Shown piece after piece: positions 42,521 to 54,548 of a DNA stretch of 64,000 bases. The notes under the pieces were generated by a model. The model was not told the origin of the DNA, did no database searches, and worked only from the letters and a program-made list of their open reading frames with translations. The stretch is from Pleurodeles waltl. Its lineage: Eukaryota > Chordata > Amphibia > Caudata > Salamandridae. Both the position numbers and the translations under genes were made by a program. Location of the stretch: NCBI RefSeq assembly GCF_031143425.1, contig NC_090444.1, positions 1,535,172,782 to 1,535,236,781 of the forward strand. Direction: 5' to 3'. Each line of letters begins with the position of its first letter. The first letter of the stretch is position 1.

Positions 42521-45500
42521 ATCACCCAAGATGTAAAGAAGGGTTGCTCTTGGGTGTCACTATGGACCCTTCACAGTCAAGGCATCTCAAGTTAGACATC
42601 GAAGTACAAGTAAAGAAAAATAACTATCTCAAGAAAGCCTTAGTAGATTCTGGGGCTACTGGTAACTTTGTTGTTGCAAAATTGGTTCAAACATGGGGGA
42701 ATCGCATGCATCAAGAAAAAAACACCAGAAATAGTACAAGCCGTAGATGGAAAACTCTTAACTGGAGGCCCAGTGACTCTTCAAACCGTCCCCTTGTCGG
42801 TGACCTGTAATGGGGGGAATCAGGATACCAAGCATGAAGAAAAAATCATCTTTGATGTCATCCATGCTCCACAGTATGGCATTATCCTTGGACTACCGTG
42901 GTTGACTTATCATAACCCTGAAATAAACTGGTGAGAACGGAAAGTGGTGTTCTCCTCCATCTTGTGTAATGGAAAATGTCTACAGACGTCTAGAGTCACA
43001 AATCCTTGCAAATCTCACATATCCACAGCTGATGAAAAAGATGTAACGCTGCCCTGGCAGTACTCATCTTATGTAAACATATTTGATGAAAGAGAAGCAG
43101 AGACCTTGCCACCTCACAGACCTTATGACTGTCAAATTGATCTAACTCTTGGTGCTATACTCCCTAGTTGTTGTGTGTACGCCCTGTCTGAACACGAGAA
43201 TCAACACCTGAGAAAATACTTAGATCAATTTCTAGCTGATGGCTTTATTCGCCCTTCCAAGTATCCTGCAGCTTCTCCTCTTTTTTTTGTCCCAAAGGCT
43301 AATGGGGATCTTCGAACCTGTATAGACTATAGAGGATTGAACAAAATCACAGTCAAGAACAAATACCCATTACCTCTGATTCCTGTCTTGTTGGATCAAG
43401 TGAAAAAAGCAAAGATCTACACTAAGTTAGACCTAAGAGGTGCTTACCATTTGGTCAGAATGAGAGAGGGCGGTGAATGGAAAACTGCCTTTAAAACCCG
43501 ATATGGTCTGTTTGAATACACAGTCATGCCCTTTGGACTTTGTAACGCTCCAGCACCATTTCACTTCTTTCTGAATGACGTCTTTAGAGAGTATCTAGAT
43601 CTATTTGCAATAGTCTATATTGATGATATTTTAATCTATTCTGACAACGAAGTCGAACATGTACAACATGTCAAGAAGATTCTCGCAGCCCTTTGAAAAC
43701 ATCATCTGTATTGCAAATTAACCAAATGTGAATTTCATGTTACCACCATTGAGTTTTTAGGGGTCATCCTTACCCCTCAAGGTATGGTCATGGCAGAAAG
43801 AAAAGTACAAGCAGTAGCTGATTGGCCCACTCCAAAGACTGTTCAAGACGTGCAGTGTTTCCTAGGTTTTGCAAACTTCTATCGCAGGTTCATAAATCAT
43901 TTCTCTCAGACAGTGGCGCCAATCACTAAGTTGTTAAGAAAGAAAGAACCATTCGTATGGTCTCCAGAAGCTGACAGAGCTTTTTCAACCTTAAAGGAAG
44001 CTTTCTCCACTGCTCCAGTCTTGACTCACCCCAACTTTGAGCATTCATTCATAGTGGAAGCACATGCTTCAGATCTGGCAATTGGTGCAGTATTATCGCA
44101 ACGTAGTAAAGATACTGGTCAACTACATCCTGTAGGTTACATGTCTCGAAAACTGAACGAGGCTGAACGAAATTATGTCATTGCTGAGAAAGAGCTACTG
44201 GCAATCCGTGATGCCTTCAAAGAATGGAGACACCATTTGTTATGTGCCAAGTATACTATCACAGTATACACAGATCATCGTAATCTCTAGTTCTTGAGTT
44301 CAGCTAGACTTTTGACTCATCGGCAATTACGATGGATGTTGTTTTTTGCTGTGTTTGATTTTGTGGTAATCTTCCATCCAGGTAAAGATAATCACAAAGC
44401 GGATGCTTTGTCCCGACAAGAATCTACCATGTTACCCGCAATCCAGCCTCCCAGAGCTATCATTGCTCCAGACAAGGTCCTCTGCATTATCAAAACCGAA
44501 GATTTTTTTGAAGAAATCCATAATTCCTTCACCATTGAAAAATGGCAGACATGGGCTCAAGCAGATCCCTAAAGATCAATCAATCAAGGTCTACCTTTTC
44601 ACGATGCACGTTTATTTGTTCCAACTACCAAGTTGTGCAAGTTAGTGTTCCATTGGTTGCATGATATACCTACGGCAGATCATCCAGGTATTCCTAAAAC
44701 TCTTGAATTAATCCAACGCTACTTTTGGTGGCCTACTTTGACAAAAAACGTCAAGCAAATGGTAGCTAACTATGAAGTATGTGCTCACATCAAGACAAGT
44801 CATTCAAAACAGAAAGGATTGTTACATCCTCTCCCAACTCCACTTCGATCTTGGGAGCACATCTCATTAGACTTTATTACAGGTCTACCAGTTGTTCAAC
44901 ATCACTCAGTAATCCTTGTGGTGGTAGATAGTCTCACTAAATATCCACATTTTATTGCTTGCAAGAAATTGCCCACCTCCAGTGAACTGGCAACAATCCT
45001 TTTAAATCGAGTGGTCCATTATCACAGATTACCAAAAATGATTCTCCCTGAATGAGGATCACAATTTGCCTCCAACATCTGGAAAACGTGGTGCAAAACG
45101 CTTCAAGTCACATCTACACTGTCTACCAGTCATCATCCTCAAACGGATGGCCAAACTGAGAGACTAAATCAGACATTGAAACAATATCTGCGTGCTTACG
45201 CTGAGCAAGTACTTAATTCTTGGACATCAATGCTTTGGTTAGCTGAACTAGCATACAATAACTCGTATCATACTTCCACTGGTGTCACGCCTCTTTTTGG
45301 TCTATTTGGCTATCACCCTGATACCTTGCCAATTACGATTCCTCAAGAAAGTTTTCTTACACCAGCTGTGTCCGAGACAATTCAACAACTCCATCGAACC
45401 CAGAAACAAATCCAACAACATCTAGATAAAGCTAAACAAACATATAAAAAGCACTATGACAAGAAACATTGTGAAGGACCCCTATAAAAGCCAGGAGACA

Positions 45501-45879
45501 CAGTGTGGCTTTCCACACGCCATATTGATTTCAAGAAAAAACATATGTTTAATCCCAAATTCATAGGTCCTTACACTGTCCTTCAGCAAATCAATGCAGT
45601 GACCTATAAACTGCAGTTACCAAGATCACTATGTCTCCATCCAGTGTTTCATACTTCTCTCCTGAAAAGAGCTGTCCAAAAAGTCAGCTCCCAACCAGCT
45701 CCAGTTCTAGTGCAAGGAGAATTGGAATACAAAGTAAAACAGGTGCTGGATTAAAAATTTAGAGGTCGTAATCTCTGGTATCTAATATCATGGAAAGGTT
45801 ACGGTCCAGAGAGCTCCACGACTAGTGAGGCATTTTCATCCAGACCAGGCCCAAGAGCGCATTTGGGAGGGGGGATTAC
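42521..45879 (+). pseudogene. Pol of chromovirus 2 (PR-RT-RH-IN-chromodomain)
   Basis: Protease has LVDSGATGNFV, RT has TCIDYRGLNKITVKNKYPLP and VYIDDILIYS, and RNase H has TVYTDHRNL. In integrase one zinc-ligand Cys is Tyr (NYEVCAHIK), the first Asp is in LDFITGLP, the second catalytic region is destroyed by a stop before GSQF, and the Glu is in GQTERLNQTL. The chromodomain (LEYKVKQVLD, WYLISWKGYGPE) is cut by a stop. Stops at 42932, 43694 and 45053 fit CGA to TGA change, and 44288 fits CAG to TAG. A frameshift is seen near 42690. An ancient, methylated, inactive copy is likely. Confidence 0.92.
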
Positions 45880-47446
45880 TGTCAACATTAGGACAGTGCG
45901 CGCTCTACGGGCAAAGTAAATGCAAAAACCCAGTTCTTATGCATGGTCATAATTCATGCACTGTGTTTCTATAGAGTATGTTAACCTTTTGCATTGCAGA
46001 ACTTTTACTGTGAAAAGCCATTAATGCTGTTTGTAATGTATTGTTCATTTGCAAGGCTTTGCTGCAGGCTTACAGTGTGTGGTTAGGGAGTGGTCCCTAT
46101 TCTAAGACTTTCTAGAAGCCTTTCCTGCAGCATGGCTGGGGGTGGGTCGGGGGCGGGGTTTGGCTCTATTTAAGGGAGCCAGCCCAGCTCCACTTGCTCA
46201 CTATTCAGAGGTCCCAGTGCAGAGCAGCAGCATTTTCCTGAGCTCCTGTCACGGAGGCCTACCTAGGCATTTCCAGGCCTGCCCTCATTTCCTTGGTGAT
46301 CCTCAAGCAGGGCGGGAAGGCGGAGGTCGGGTTAGGCCCCAACTCCGTTTTCAGTGACATTTGAGTTTTGGGCCTAATTCTGAAATTGCGTGTGCAATTG
46401 TTTTTTCTGGCATTTAAACTTGGCTTTCAGGTCGGCAGTGTGCACGATCATTTCATGGCATTTGCATCATGATGTTCGAATCGGCAACAATGTGCATGAT
46501 TCAATCCTGGCATTAAACTCTTGGCATTCAGGTCGGCAGTGTGCCCGATCATTTTTATGGCATTTGCATCATGATGTTCGAATCGGCAACAGTGTGCGCG
46601 ATTCATTCCTGGCATTAAACTCTTGGCATTCAGGTCAGCAGTGTGCTTAATAATTTTTATGGCATTTGCACTGTGATGTTCGAATCGGCAACAGTGTTCG
46701 CAATTCATTCCTGGCATTAAGCTCTTGGCATTCAGGTCGGCAGTGTGCGCGATCATTTCATGGCATTTGTATCGTGATGTTCGAATCAGCAACAGTGTGC
46801 GCGATTCATTCCTGGCATTAAAATCTTGGCATTCAGATCGTCAGGTAGCGCGATCATTTCATGGCTTTTGAATGTTGACGATTGAATCTGCAACAGTGTG
46901 CGCAATTCATTCCTGGCATTTGACTTTTGAAGTACAGATCGGCAGAGTGCGTGATCATTTCTAGAACTTGAAATCTTTGTTGTACAGTTTGATTATTAAT
47001 GTGCATAACAATTCCTGAACAATTGAAACTTAAGGCTCTTAGACAGAGTGTGACTATTCTAAGAACCAAATGGAGAGTGTTTAATATTCAAAGTGTGAGA
47101 TGTTAACTCTGGAATGCTCATATGACAGTTTGCATAATCCTTCTTGATTTCCAGGTACCCAGATTTCTGAGGCCTAGTTATAGTGAAACTCTAAGCCATT
47201 CAAGTTCTCAGTATAATGTTATTTGAAAACAAAGCTTATTGAAAATCATTGTGTTTAATCTTGCAATTGTGTTGTTTAACTCTTGCTTCCACAGGTCTCC
47301 TTCCCCGCTGTTCCCAACCCAAAACCCATTACCCCCACTTGGCCATTCTTTAACTCTGTGATATAATATCTAGTGGAGTTTGGGGCTGCCAAGAGGTGGA
47401 CATGTTGGGAACATGCCCAAGCCCTGAGGATCTGGTCTCCCTGACA
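45880..47446 (+). repeat. 3' LTR of chromovirus 2
   Basis: It begins TGTCAACATTAGG right after the purine tract TTTGGGAGGGGGGATTAC and ends CTCCCTGACA where Harbinger-derived sequence starts. A TATTTAAG box lies at 46167-46174. It contains a tandem array at 46380-46960. No matching 5' LTR is present. Confidence 0.85.
46380..46960 (+). repeat. About 102-bp tandem array inside the LTR
   Basis: Five to six imperfect units. The word GTTCGAATCGGCAAC starts near 46474, 46576, 46678 and 46779, with a diverged unit near 46879. Each unit has TTGGCATTCAGGTC and TTTCATGGCATTTG. It lies downstream of the TATA box, so it would be transcribed in the leader. Confidence 0.88.
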
Positions 47447-49072
47447 CTACCATTTTGAATGCCATCCAGGGTGTTGAGAGGCATTTGCAGCAAACAAATG
47501 CATACCCGGAGGGCATTCATTCTGGCCAGGTGGCCCAACGGAGAACATTTCAGGCTCTGGCCTCAGCACTGATGGCAGCCATTGTCCCAGTGTCCAGCCT
47601 CCCCCCTTCAACTTCCTCCACCCAGACCCAATCCCCTGTACCTCAGCCTATCCCAAGCACACCATCAGACCAGCATGCACACTCATCAACACACAAGAGT
47701 GGACATGGCAAACATAAGTACCACACATCCCACAGGCACTCACACAAGCACCATCCCCATGCAGAAACAGCAACATCCACTGCCTCCACTGTGTCCCCCT
47801 CCTCCACGTCCTCCTCCTCCCTCCCTGTCTCTTCTCCACTCACACCTGCATGCACTACATCCTCAGCCACTACCTCCATCACCAGAACGCCCATCACCAC
47901 ACACTGCTCACGTGCACTCAACACCCACACTACCATTCACACATCCCCTGTGTCCTCTCCCAGTGTGTCTGTGAGCCCTCCTCCCAAACTACACAAACGG
48001 AGGCACACACCCACCCAACAGCCATCCACCTCACAACAGCCCATGCACCTTCACCCAAATTCAGCAAAAGTACACCTCCTACAACCACTACCTCTTCCTC
48101 CACTCCCAAACCCCCTCCATCTTCCCATCCCAGTGTGTCTAAGAAGCTTTTCCTGGCTAACATTGACCTCTTCCCTACACCTCCCCCCACCCCATCCTTC
48201 CCCTGGGCCAGGCTGTCCAGGTCCCAGCCCAGCACCTCAGCCACCAAATCCTCAAGCACAGTGGTCCCGGCAACTCTGGTCTCATCGCAGGCACCACCCA
48301 TCAGGGCTGCCAGTGTGCCACCTAGCGAGGCCAAGTAGCAGGCCATTCTACCACCTGCCAAGGTGAAGAAGGTGCCCACATGCCGGAGAGAGAAGCCACA
48401 CCTACCAGCAAGCAAGGGCTCCTCCAAACCAAGAGGGGACAGTGGCAAGACACCAGCAGCAACATCAAAGGTGGGAAAGGGACACAAGCCGAAGAGCAGG
48501 TCAGGATAGGGCACGGTGGTTCCGGCTGAGGGACCAGAGTCACCCCTTCTGTCAACCACAACATCAACCTGTACGGCGGTGGACACCGCCACCTGCACCG
48601 CCAGTGCACCGCCACCTGCACCGCCAGTGCACCGCCACCTGCACCGCCACCTATACGTCTGCTGCCTCAACAACAGTCCCCAGCATCATTCCCAATGGGC
48701 AGCTGTCCGAGGCAGCAGGAGACAGGTACAGACACATGCACCACTGCCAGCACCTACGACACAGACACCACCACAACCACCACCACCAGCCCCGCAACGT
48801 GCTCAGACAGTGCCACCACAGCTGACATGGTAATCATCCCCAGTGGGCAGCCGTCCGAGGCTGCAGGAGACGTCCTGGACCCTGCCCAGCGTCCATGAGG
48901 CATGACTCCCAGCACTGTTTGTACCTGCAGGTGTCAGGCGAAGTTAGCAGGGTGGAGTGTGTCTCTGCCTCCATGACGTATCATGCTACCTGTTCCCAAG
49001 CAATCTCATGGCACACACACCCAGGTGAGGGAATGGGATCTGCCACACTGCATGTGAAGCACTCTGGGCACC
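47447..49072 (+). pseudogene. Harbinger fragment (Harb-3): 3' part of Myb-like gene 2
   Basis: It begins exactly at the LTR end, inside the helix coding block (TILNAIQGVE-like, QQTNAYPEGIHSG), and continues through the Ser/Thr/Pro/His-rich region to 48366 and, in other frames, the basic and ACCGCCACC-repeat tail to about 48898. It stays alignable with Harb-2 up to GAGCACTCTGGGCACCAAG and stops at 49072. Closer to Harb-2 than to Harb-1. No transposase or terminal repeat remains. Confidence 0.85.
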
Positions 49073-49838
49073 AAGAATTTCACTGCGACTGGAAATTCGA
49101 TGCACAGCCCTACCGGATCAATGCACAGCCGAGCCGGCATAGGGTGGCCCAATTTCCTGAGTGAAGAATTGACGCAGTGCCTGCTGTGCGACAGAAAATT
49201 TGATGCATTGCCTACTCAATGGACACAACACCTATGACTTTGGCCCACACACCCAGGATTTCCACACATCATCCCTGGGCATCAAAAAGATCCTTGCATC
49301 GCAGTGAGGAACCAAGCCTTCATGACGGAAATTGACTCACAGCCCCTTGCAGAATGGAAAGAAACAATGCATCATCTGTGCCGCACCAGAAATTCCGATG
49401 CAGACCCTATTTTTCCACACATCTCCTCCTCTGTGATCTTTGTGTGTGTTGTTTTGAGGCAAACCAAGTACTTTGTGATAACAAGAGACAACTGTTAATT
49501 TCTAAATTTAAGACTCTTTTTATTCTTGCAAAAGTGATATCTCAACTTGTGCTTATTGAATCTTTATTGTTTTGACCTTAATTTAACCAGATAAATATCC
49601 TATATTTTTCTAAACCTGTGTGGTGTATTTGTGTGGTGTTTTCACTTTGTTACTGTAGGATTTATTTCACAAATACCTTACACATTGCCCTCTAAGTTAA
49701 GCCTGACTGCTCAGTGCCAAGCTACCAGAGGGTGGGCACAGGATATTTTGGTTTGTGTGTGACTTACCCTGACTAGGATTGTTGTCCCTACTTGAACAAG
49801 GGTGTATTCCTCTGCCAAATAGAGGCCCCATTTCTAAC
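49073..49838 (+). repeat. LTR-like dispersed repeat, 3' fragment
   Basis: The last 165 bases (49673-49838) match the ends of the repeats at 1012-1165 and 63604-63735, including CAAGCTACCA and TGACTAGGATTG, and finish in CCCATTTCTAACA, a likely LTR terminus. The front part has several GGAAATTCGATGCA-type words. No gene is supported. Confidence 0.6.
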
Positions 49839-50404
49839 ACCTATTATGAATCCTGTTTACCCAAAAACAGTGTTTGCAGTCAGCTTAGTTCCTCACTGTA
49901 GCTCTTGATACCCACCCATGACTCAGAGAAAAGCTCTTTACAGAGGGACGCACTCCTCCCCAAAGGCTTTTGCAACCAGCCTTTACCCTGTAGAGGGAAA
50001 CCAGCAGAGAGGCCATTCTGTAATAAAAACCTAGCATTCACTCTGTATGCAGTTGTGAGAAAGGTGCCAGTCTTTCTTCAAACTCTACCATACGGAATCA
50101 ACACTCTGTTCAAGTGTGATAGTATATGGCCAAGTGCTTACCTAAAATCTTCTATACAGAGCAATCCCTCTTTATGGAGGTGTCAACAGATATAGGCGGT
50201 CATTCTGACCGCGGCGGGCGGCGGTCGCCGCCCGCCATGCGGTCACCGCTGAATGACCGACCCGCGGTCAAAAGACCGCGGCGGCCATTCCAACTTTCCC
50301 GCTGGGCCTGCGGGCGACCGCCAAAAGGCCGCCCGCCGGCCCAGCGGGAAAGCCCCTGCAACGAGGAAGCCGGCTCCGAATGGTGCCAGCGGAGTTGCAG
50401 GGGT

Positions 50405-50533
50405 GCGACGGGTGCAGTGGCACCCGTCGCGATTTTCACTGTCTGCTAAGCAGACAGTGAAAATCTTTGTGGGGCCCTGTTAGGGGGCCCCTGCACTGCC
50501 CATGCCAGTGGCATGGGCAGTGCAGGGGCCCCC
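50405..50533. repeat. Three adjacent perfect inverted repeats in the MITE
   Basis: Arms of 11 bp with a 4-base loop (50405-50415/50420-50430), arms of 17 bp with a one-base spacer (50431-50447/50449-50465) and arms of 25 bp with a one-base spacer (50483-50507/50509-50533). The first two abut directly. Further inverted repeats occur at 50214-50237 and between about 50295 and 50352. Confidence 0.9.
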
Positions 50534-50805
50534 AGGGGCCCCGCGACACCCGTTCCCGCCATCCTGTTCCTGGCGGTAAGAACCGCCAGAAACAGGGTGG
50601 CGGGAAGGGGGTCGGAATCCCCATGGCGGCGATGAAAGCAGCGCCTCCATGGAGGATTCCCTGGGCCAGGGGAAAACCGGCGGGAAACCGCCGGTTCCCC
50701 TTTTCTGACCGCGGCTTTACCGCCGTGGTCAGAATAGCCCAGGAAGCACCGCCAGCCTGTTGGCGGTGCTTCCGCGGTCCCCGGCCCTGGCGGTCATAGA
50801 CCGCC

Positions 50806-52167
50806 TGTTAGGGTTTGTGCACAGCAAAGAGCATGTCCCCTCTCACTGCACTAGTGGGTTCTGTAATAGCTCCCTTTTAAAATTACTATTGAAAGCCTTT
50901 CTTGTTATCTCACCTCCCCCCCCCCTAGGCTTCTGTGTATGTTGTTTAATGTGCTGTTTTGTTTACACATTGGGCCTTGCTTTTACCCAGGCTTCTTTAA
51001 AACACTCCTCTCTAGGCCATGTGTTAATTTAACTCATTTGCATAATAACTGAAACTCTGCACACCTTTCAAGAACATGTGCAGCATGTGAGGACCACACC
51101 CAGCCCTGTCTATAAAAGGCAGCCCTCGAGCCTCTCCCAGTGCTTGTGCTCGTCTACCTCCCGCTTACCTGAGGACAGATCCCTCGGCGCTGGCACTCCT
51201 GCTCTCTACAGACTTTCTTTGGCTTCAATGGGCGCAGCTGCTGGCTCTTCCTTCTTCCGGTTTCCGGTTCCTCCTTGCCTCAGCCTCTCTCCTACAAGCA
51301 ACCTGCAAAAGAGAAAGAAGACAAGGTTAGACTGATCAGTATCTCTTGCCAGCAACAAGTAAGTGCAAAACTTTTATTACCTGAAAGAACTTTGACAACA
51401 ATTTCTGGATTCGTGTATAGACAATTTGAAACAAGATACCTTCCACGAACATTGTGATTCAAACTCTTTGTTACAACAATACTTTGCGGAACTTTGTGGA
51501 GCAAACATTTTTTTATGGAACTTTTAAGAATCGAACCGTGGAAACCATTAACAGCAAGGCAAACAGTAAATCAAGGACTTGCACAAATTACATGCTGTAT
51601 TTTGACGTAAAAGTACAGTATTTGTTTTATAAAAGATTCTGGAAATATGGGAAAAGTGAGTTTGCTATTGGCAATTTAGGCTTTAGTTATATTAAGATGA
51701 ATGTTTGATATTGATAATTCTGATAACGGTATTTGTTTAATGTTTTAGAAGCTTTAGAGTAATAGAAAGCACATCCCAGAGCAGTAACACATTCCAAACC
51801 TGGAAACTAGAGACCAGGATCCAAGAGGTACTTTTAGAAGAAAATTTCTAATAAATAAAGGGATAGTCAGGAACCCAGTTAGGAATAGGATGTACTTATC
51901 TGTTCTTTGTTTATGTTTCATTAGGCACCAGTTTCTACCGAAGTCAGAGAGGGCCGCAGATTTGTGCAGCACTTCAACAGTGGAAACGCAAGAACGCTGT
52001 TGTCTCTTTATTTTATTTTATCCACTTCCCCCCTTCCCTTGAGCTTCTGTTCTTAGTGCACTGTTTTAAAAACTAGTGTGCTGGAACAAGCAGTTTCAGG
52101 GTGGGGTCGGATTGTCTTCAACCTCCATCAGAACTGAACAAGGACTCAGGTGAGCAGGGCTTTGACA
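50806..52167 (+). mobile_element. Solo LTR of the chromovirus 1 family
   Basis: It begins TGTTAGGGTTTGTGCAC and ends GGGCTTTGACA, with CCGCC duplicated on both sides (50801-50805, 52168-52172). The TATAAAAG box is at 51111, followed about 31 bases later by GTGCTTGTGCTCG. At 1362 bp it is shorter than the LTRs of chromovirus 1 because it lacks one GAGCTGGGTGTGG duplicate. It arose by LTR-LTR recombination of a full element. Confidence 0.93.
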
Positions 52168-52949
52168 CCGCCAGGGTCAGAATGACCCCCATAGTGCTAT
52201 TATCAAGCCCATACACACACCCTGTTTAAATAGAGAAAAGGTGTTTGCAGAGGTTTGAGTTGCTCACTAAAGTCTTTACATGCATTGTTCACCGTGTAGA
52301 GAAGTTGCATCAGAGAAGTCATGTTGTAAAAAAAAACAAGCATTGGTCCTGTATAAAGTTGTAAGGAAAGCTGTCAGGCATTTATTAAACTGTACCATAC
52401 ATAATCTGCACCATGTTAAAATGTGATAACATAGGTCCTAGTGTTTCTTTGAAGCCTTCTACATACACCTTTTACTCTGTTGAGAGGTGGCACTAGAGTG
52501 AGTGCTCTTGCTAGACTGAGTCATATACCTTGTTCACTGGGAGAAAATGTATTTACAGAGGGGTGAGTTCTTACTAAAGCTTTTTACACCCAAAGGGGGG
52601 ATGTTGTGCTAAAACTAAAGCATTAATTCTGCATTAAGTTGTGTCAGAAGAAGCCAGTCTTTTATGAAACTCTACTCTCTAGAATGTGAACCTTTTCAAA
52701 ATGTGGTAGGACAGAGCATATTGTTTGTTTGAGGCCTTCCACACAGAGTCTTTTCTTTAGAGGTGTCACTAAAGAAACTGCTGCTCTTAGTAAACATAGT
52801 AAACATACTCAGAAGTAGTTGTAAATATTATTCTGTATAAAGTATCCTGAAATATTCTCAATTTTGATTGCTAATTTGGGTGATTCTCTGATGTGAGAAT
52901 CAGAAATAAATAGCATATGTCTTTTATTTTCTATGTAGGCGTTCAAATC

Positions 52950-54548
52950 AATTTAAGATGCCAATGAAAGAGTAGAAAAAGAAGATGAACAATCTAAACT
53001 ACTACAAAGAAGTATGCAGACACGCAAGAGAGTGAAAGGAAGGAGAATATGGTACAAAAGATTGAAATGTAATATAAGCACCTAATCTTTTTTTTTAAAT
53101 GAATAACATCATTCAACATTTCTTATGCATGTGTAAGTAGTTAAAATGATGTGTCAACATCTAACAAAAGATTGTGTTTTTCAAAGAGAAAAAACAAACA
53201 GAGCACTATGCTCGATTAAAGAACTGGAAATTCAAAGAACTTTGTCAGAAGTTCTTTCATAAGAAAGTAGTGCCAAATATTATGAGCAGCATGAAGACAG
53301 TAAAAAGGGAAAATCATTACAACAGCAAAAATAATTTGTTGAGAGTCAAGTATACAAGGTATTTGACATAAAGAGAACGTTATTTATTCTAATGAGATGT
53401 TTAGATAAACTGGTTAACTCACTCAAAAAGACATTTTGTCAAAAAGTGCAAGTTAATAAAACAAACCTTTGCACAATTATCCAGGGAGAGTGGAAACACA
53501 CTTCCAATAGTGAGGTATTTTAATGAGGAAAATTATTTACAGGAGATTGATTTAGTCTTTGCTATTGATAGAGAGGCCTGTGTATATGAAATGAATGAAG
53601 ATACACCAACTGAGAAAGAAAAATTAGTATTGAGAAATGTAGAACAAGACATAACCAATGAAGTCTTAGGTCAATATCCCCGACATCCAGTTTTTAAATA
53701 GAAGTGCAGAACCCTTTGCAATATAAGACAAGATTTAATTGAGAAACGCAGACAATTCTTAAATAATATAGAAAAGGAATTGTCAAACAGAAATTAAAAT
53801 AGTGCAATGTATTGATCCTGACAAAACTTCAAGGACATTAATTGGCTTGCTTATCACAAAAAATTGTTACAGTACTTTCCATCACATACCGATGCTCTCT
53901 GTGCACCACACTAAAATGACTAACCTAGGAAAGGTTATGTTATGTTAAAAGTCCCACCCCTCCCCTTCGAAAATAAATCTACATTTTACTGACAGGTAGT
54001 CTGTCTGATCTTTTTTCTGTTATAGATGATATTCAGATGGCACACCTTGGTCCTCAAAAGTCCAGTGAAGAGAATGAAGAGATTGTAGAGATGAACAATG
54101 AAATACTGAATGCTGACAATGTTTTAGAAACATTTAAAATATAAATTCATTCATTTGCAAAAACTGCAGTAATTTCTGACAAAATTTGTGTTTGATGTTG
54201 GCAAACCCACTACAAAGCACAAACAAAAAAATTACATTTGTGAAAAAATAGAAGAGAGTTATATAGTACAGTGGTTTAAAATAGTGCTTTACTTAATAGC
54301 TGAACATCGGTTTGACCTGTGTATAAACCAGATTGTCTGTAAATATTGTATTGACAGACTGGTTAATAATAAAATGCCTGCAAGAGGAGTTCATAATAAT
54401 TTAGAATTTGTTCTCATTCTTCTCGAGCTTCAACACCTCAATGTATACGAGAACATTGTCATACAAAAAGCGCATCCCTTTCAAGCAATTGTTAGAATGG
54501 AGAGCAAAAATACGAAATTACCTCCTTCTGAATTATTGAAAGCTCGTA
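52950..54548 (+). pseudogene. Helitron Rep/helicase protein, N-terminal region, decayed
   Basis: The clearest part is 54188-54548: CKYCIDRLVNNKMPARGV followed by NVYENIVIQKAHPFQAIVRM and KLPPSELLKA. This is the pattern of the cysteine-containing region that precedes Rep in Helitron polyproteins. The frame resumes after the LINE with KGKVVDLPLNLKENF at 58235. The earlier pieces (53174-53371 basic; 53510-53701 acidic) could belong to the same protein but are not recognised. Multiple stops and indels are present. Confidence 0.65.

Larger units (their letters stand above)
50197..52190 (+). mobile_element. Harbinger-type MITE with nested solo LTR
   Basis: The left end GGCGGTCATTCTGACC and the reverse complement of the right end GGGGGTCATTCTGACC are like the Harb-1 termini. 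The direct repeat ATA flanks it (50194-50196, 52191-52193). It is extremely GC-rich, with dense GGCGG/CCGCC words and several perfect inverted repeats, and has no coding sequence, so movement would have needed a Harbinger transposase in trans. Without the solo LTR it is about 630 bp. Confidence 0.88.
49839..52800 (+). repeat. About 310-bp tandem repeat, three diverged units, split by a MITE
   Basis: The word AGAAAAGCTCTTTACAGAGG near 49926 recurs as AGAAAAGGTGTTTGCAGAGG near 52230 and AGAAAATGTATTTACAGAGG near 52542. Once the 2-kb MITE insertion is removed the spacing is about 307 and 312 bp. Each unit also shares an AAACTCTAC/CCATAC block and a CTTCTACA block. It has no coding content and is of unknown origin. 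Confidence 0.7.
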
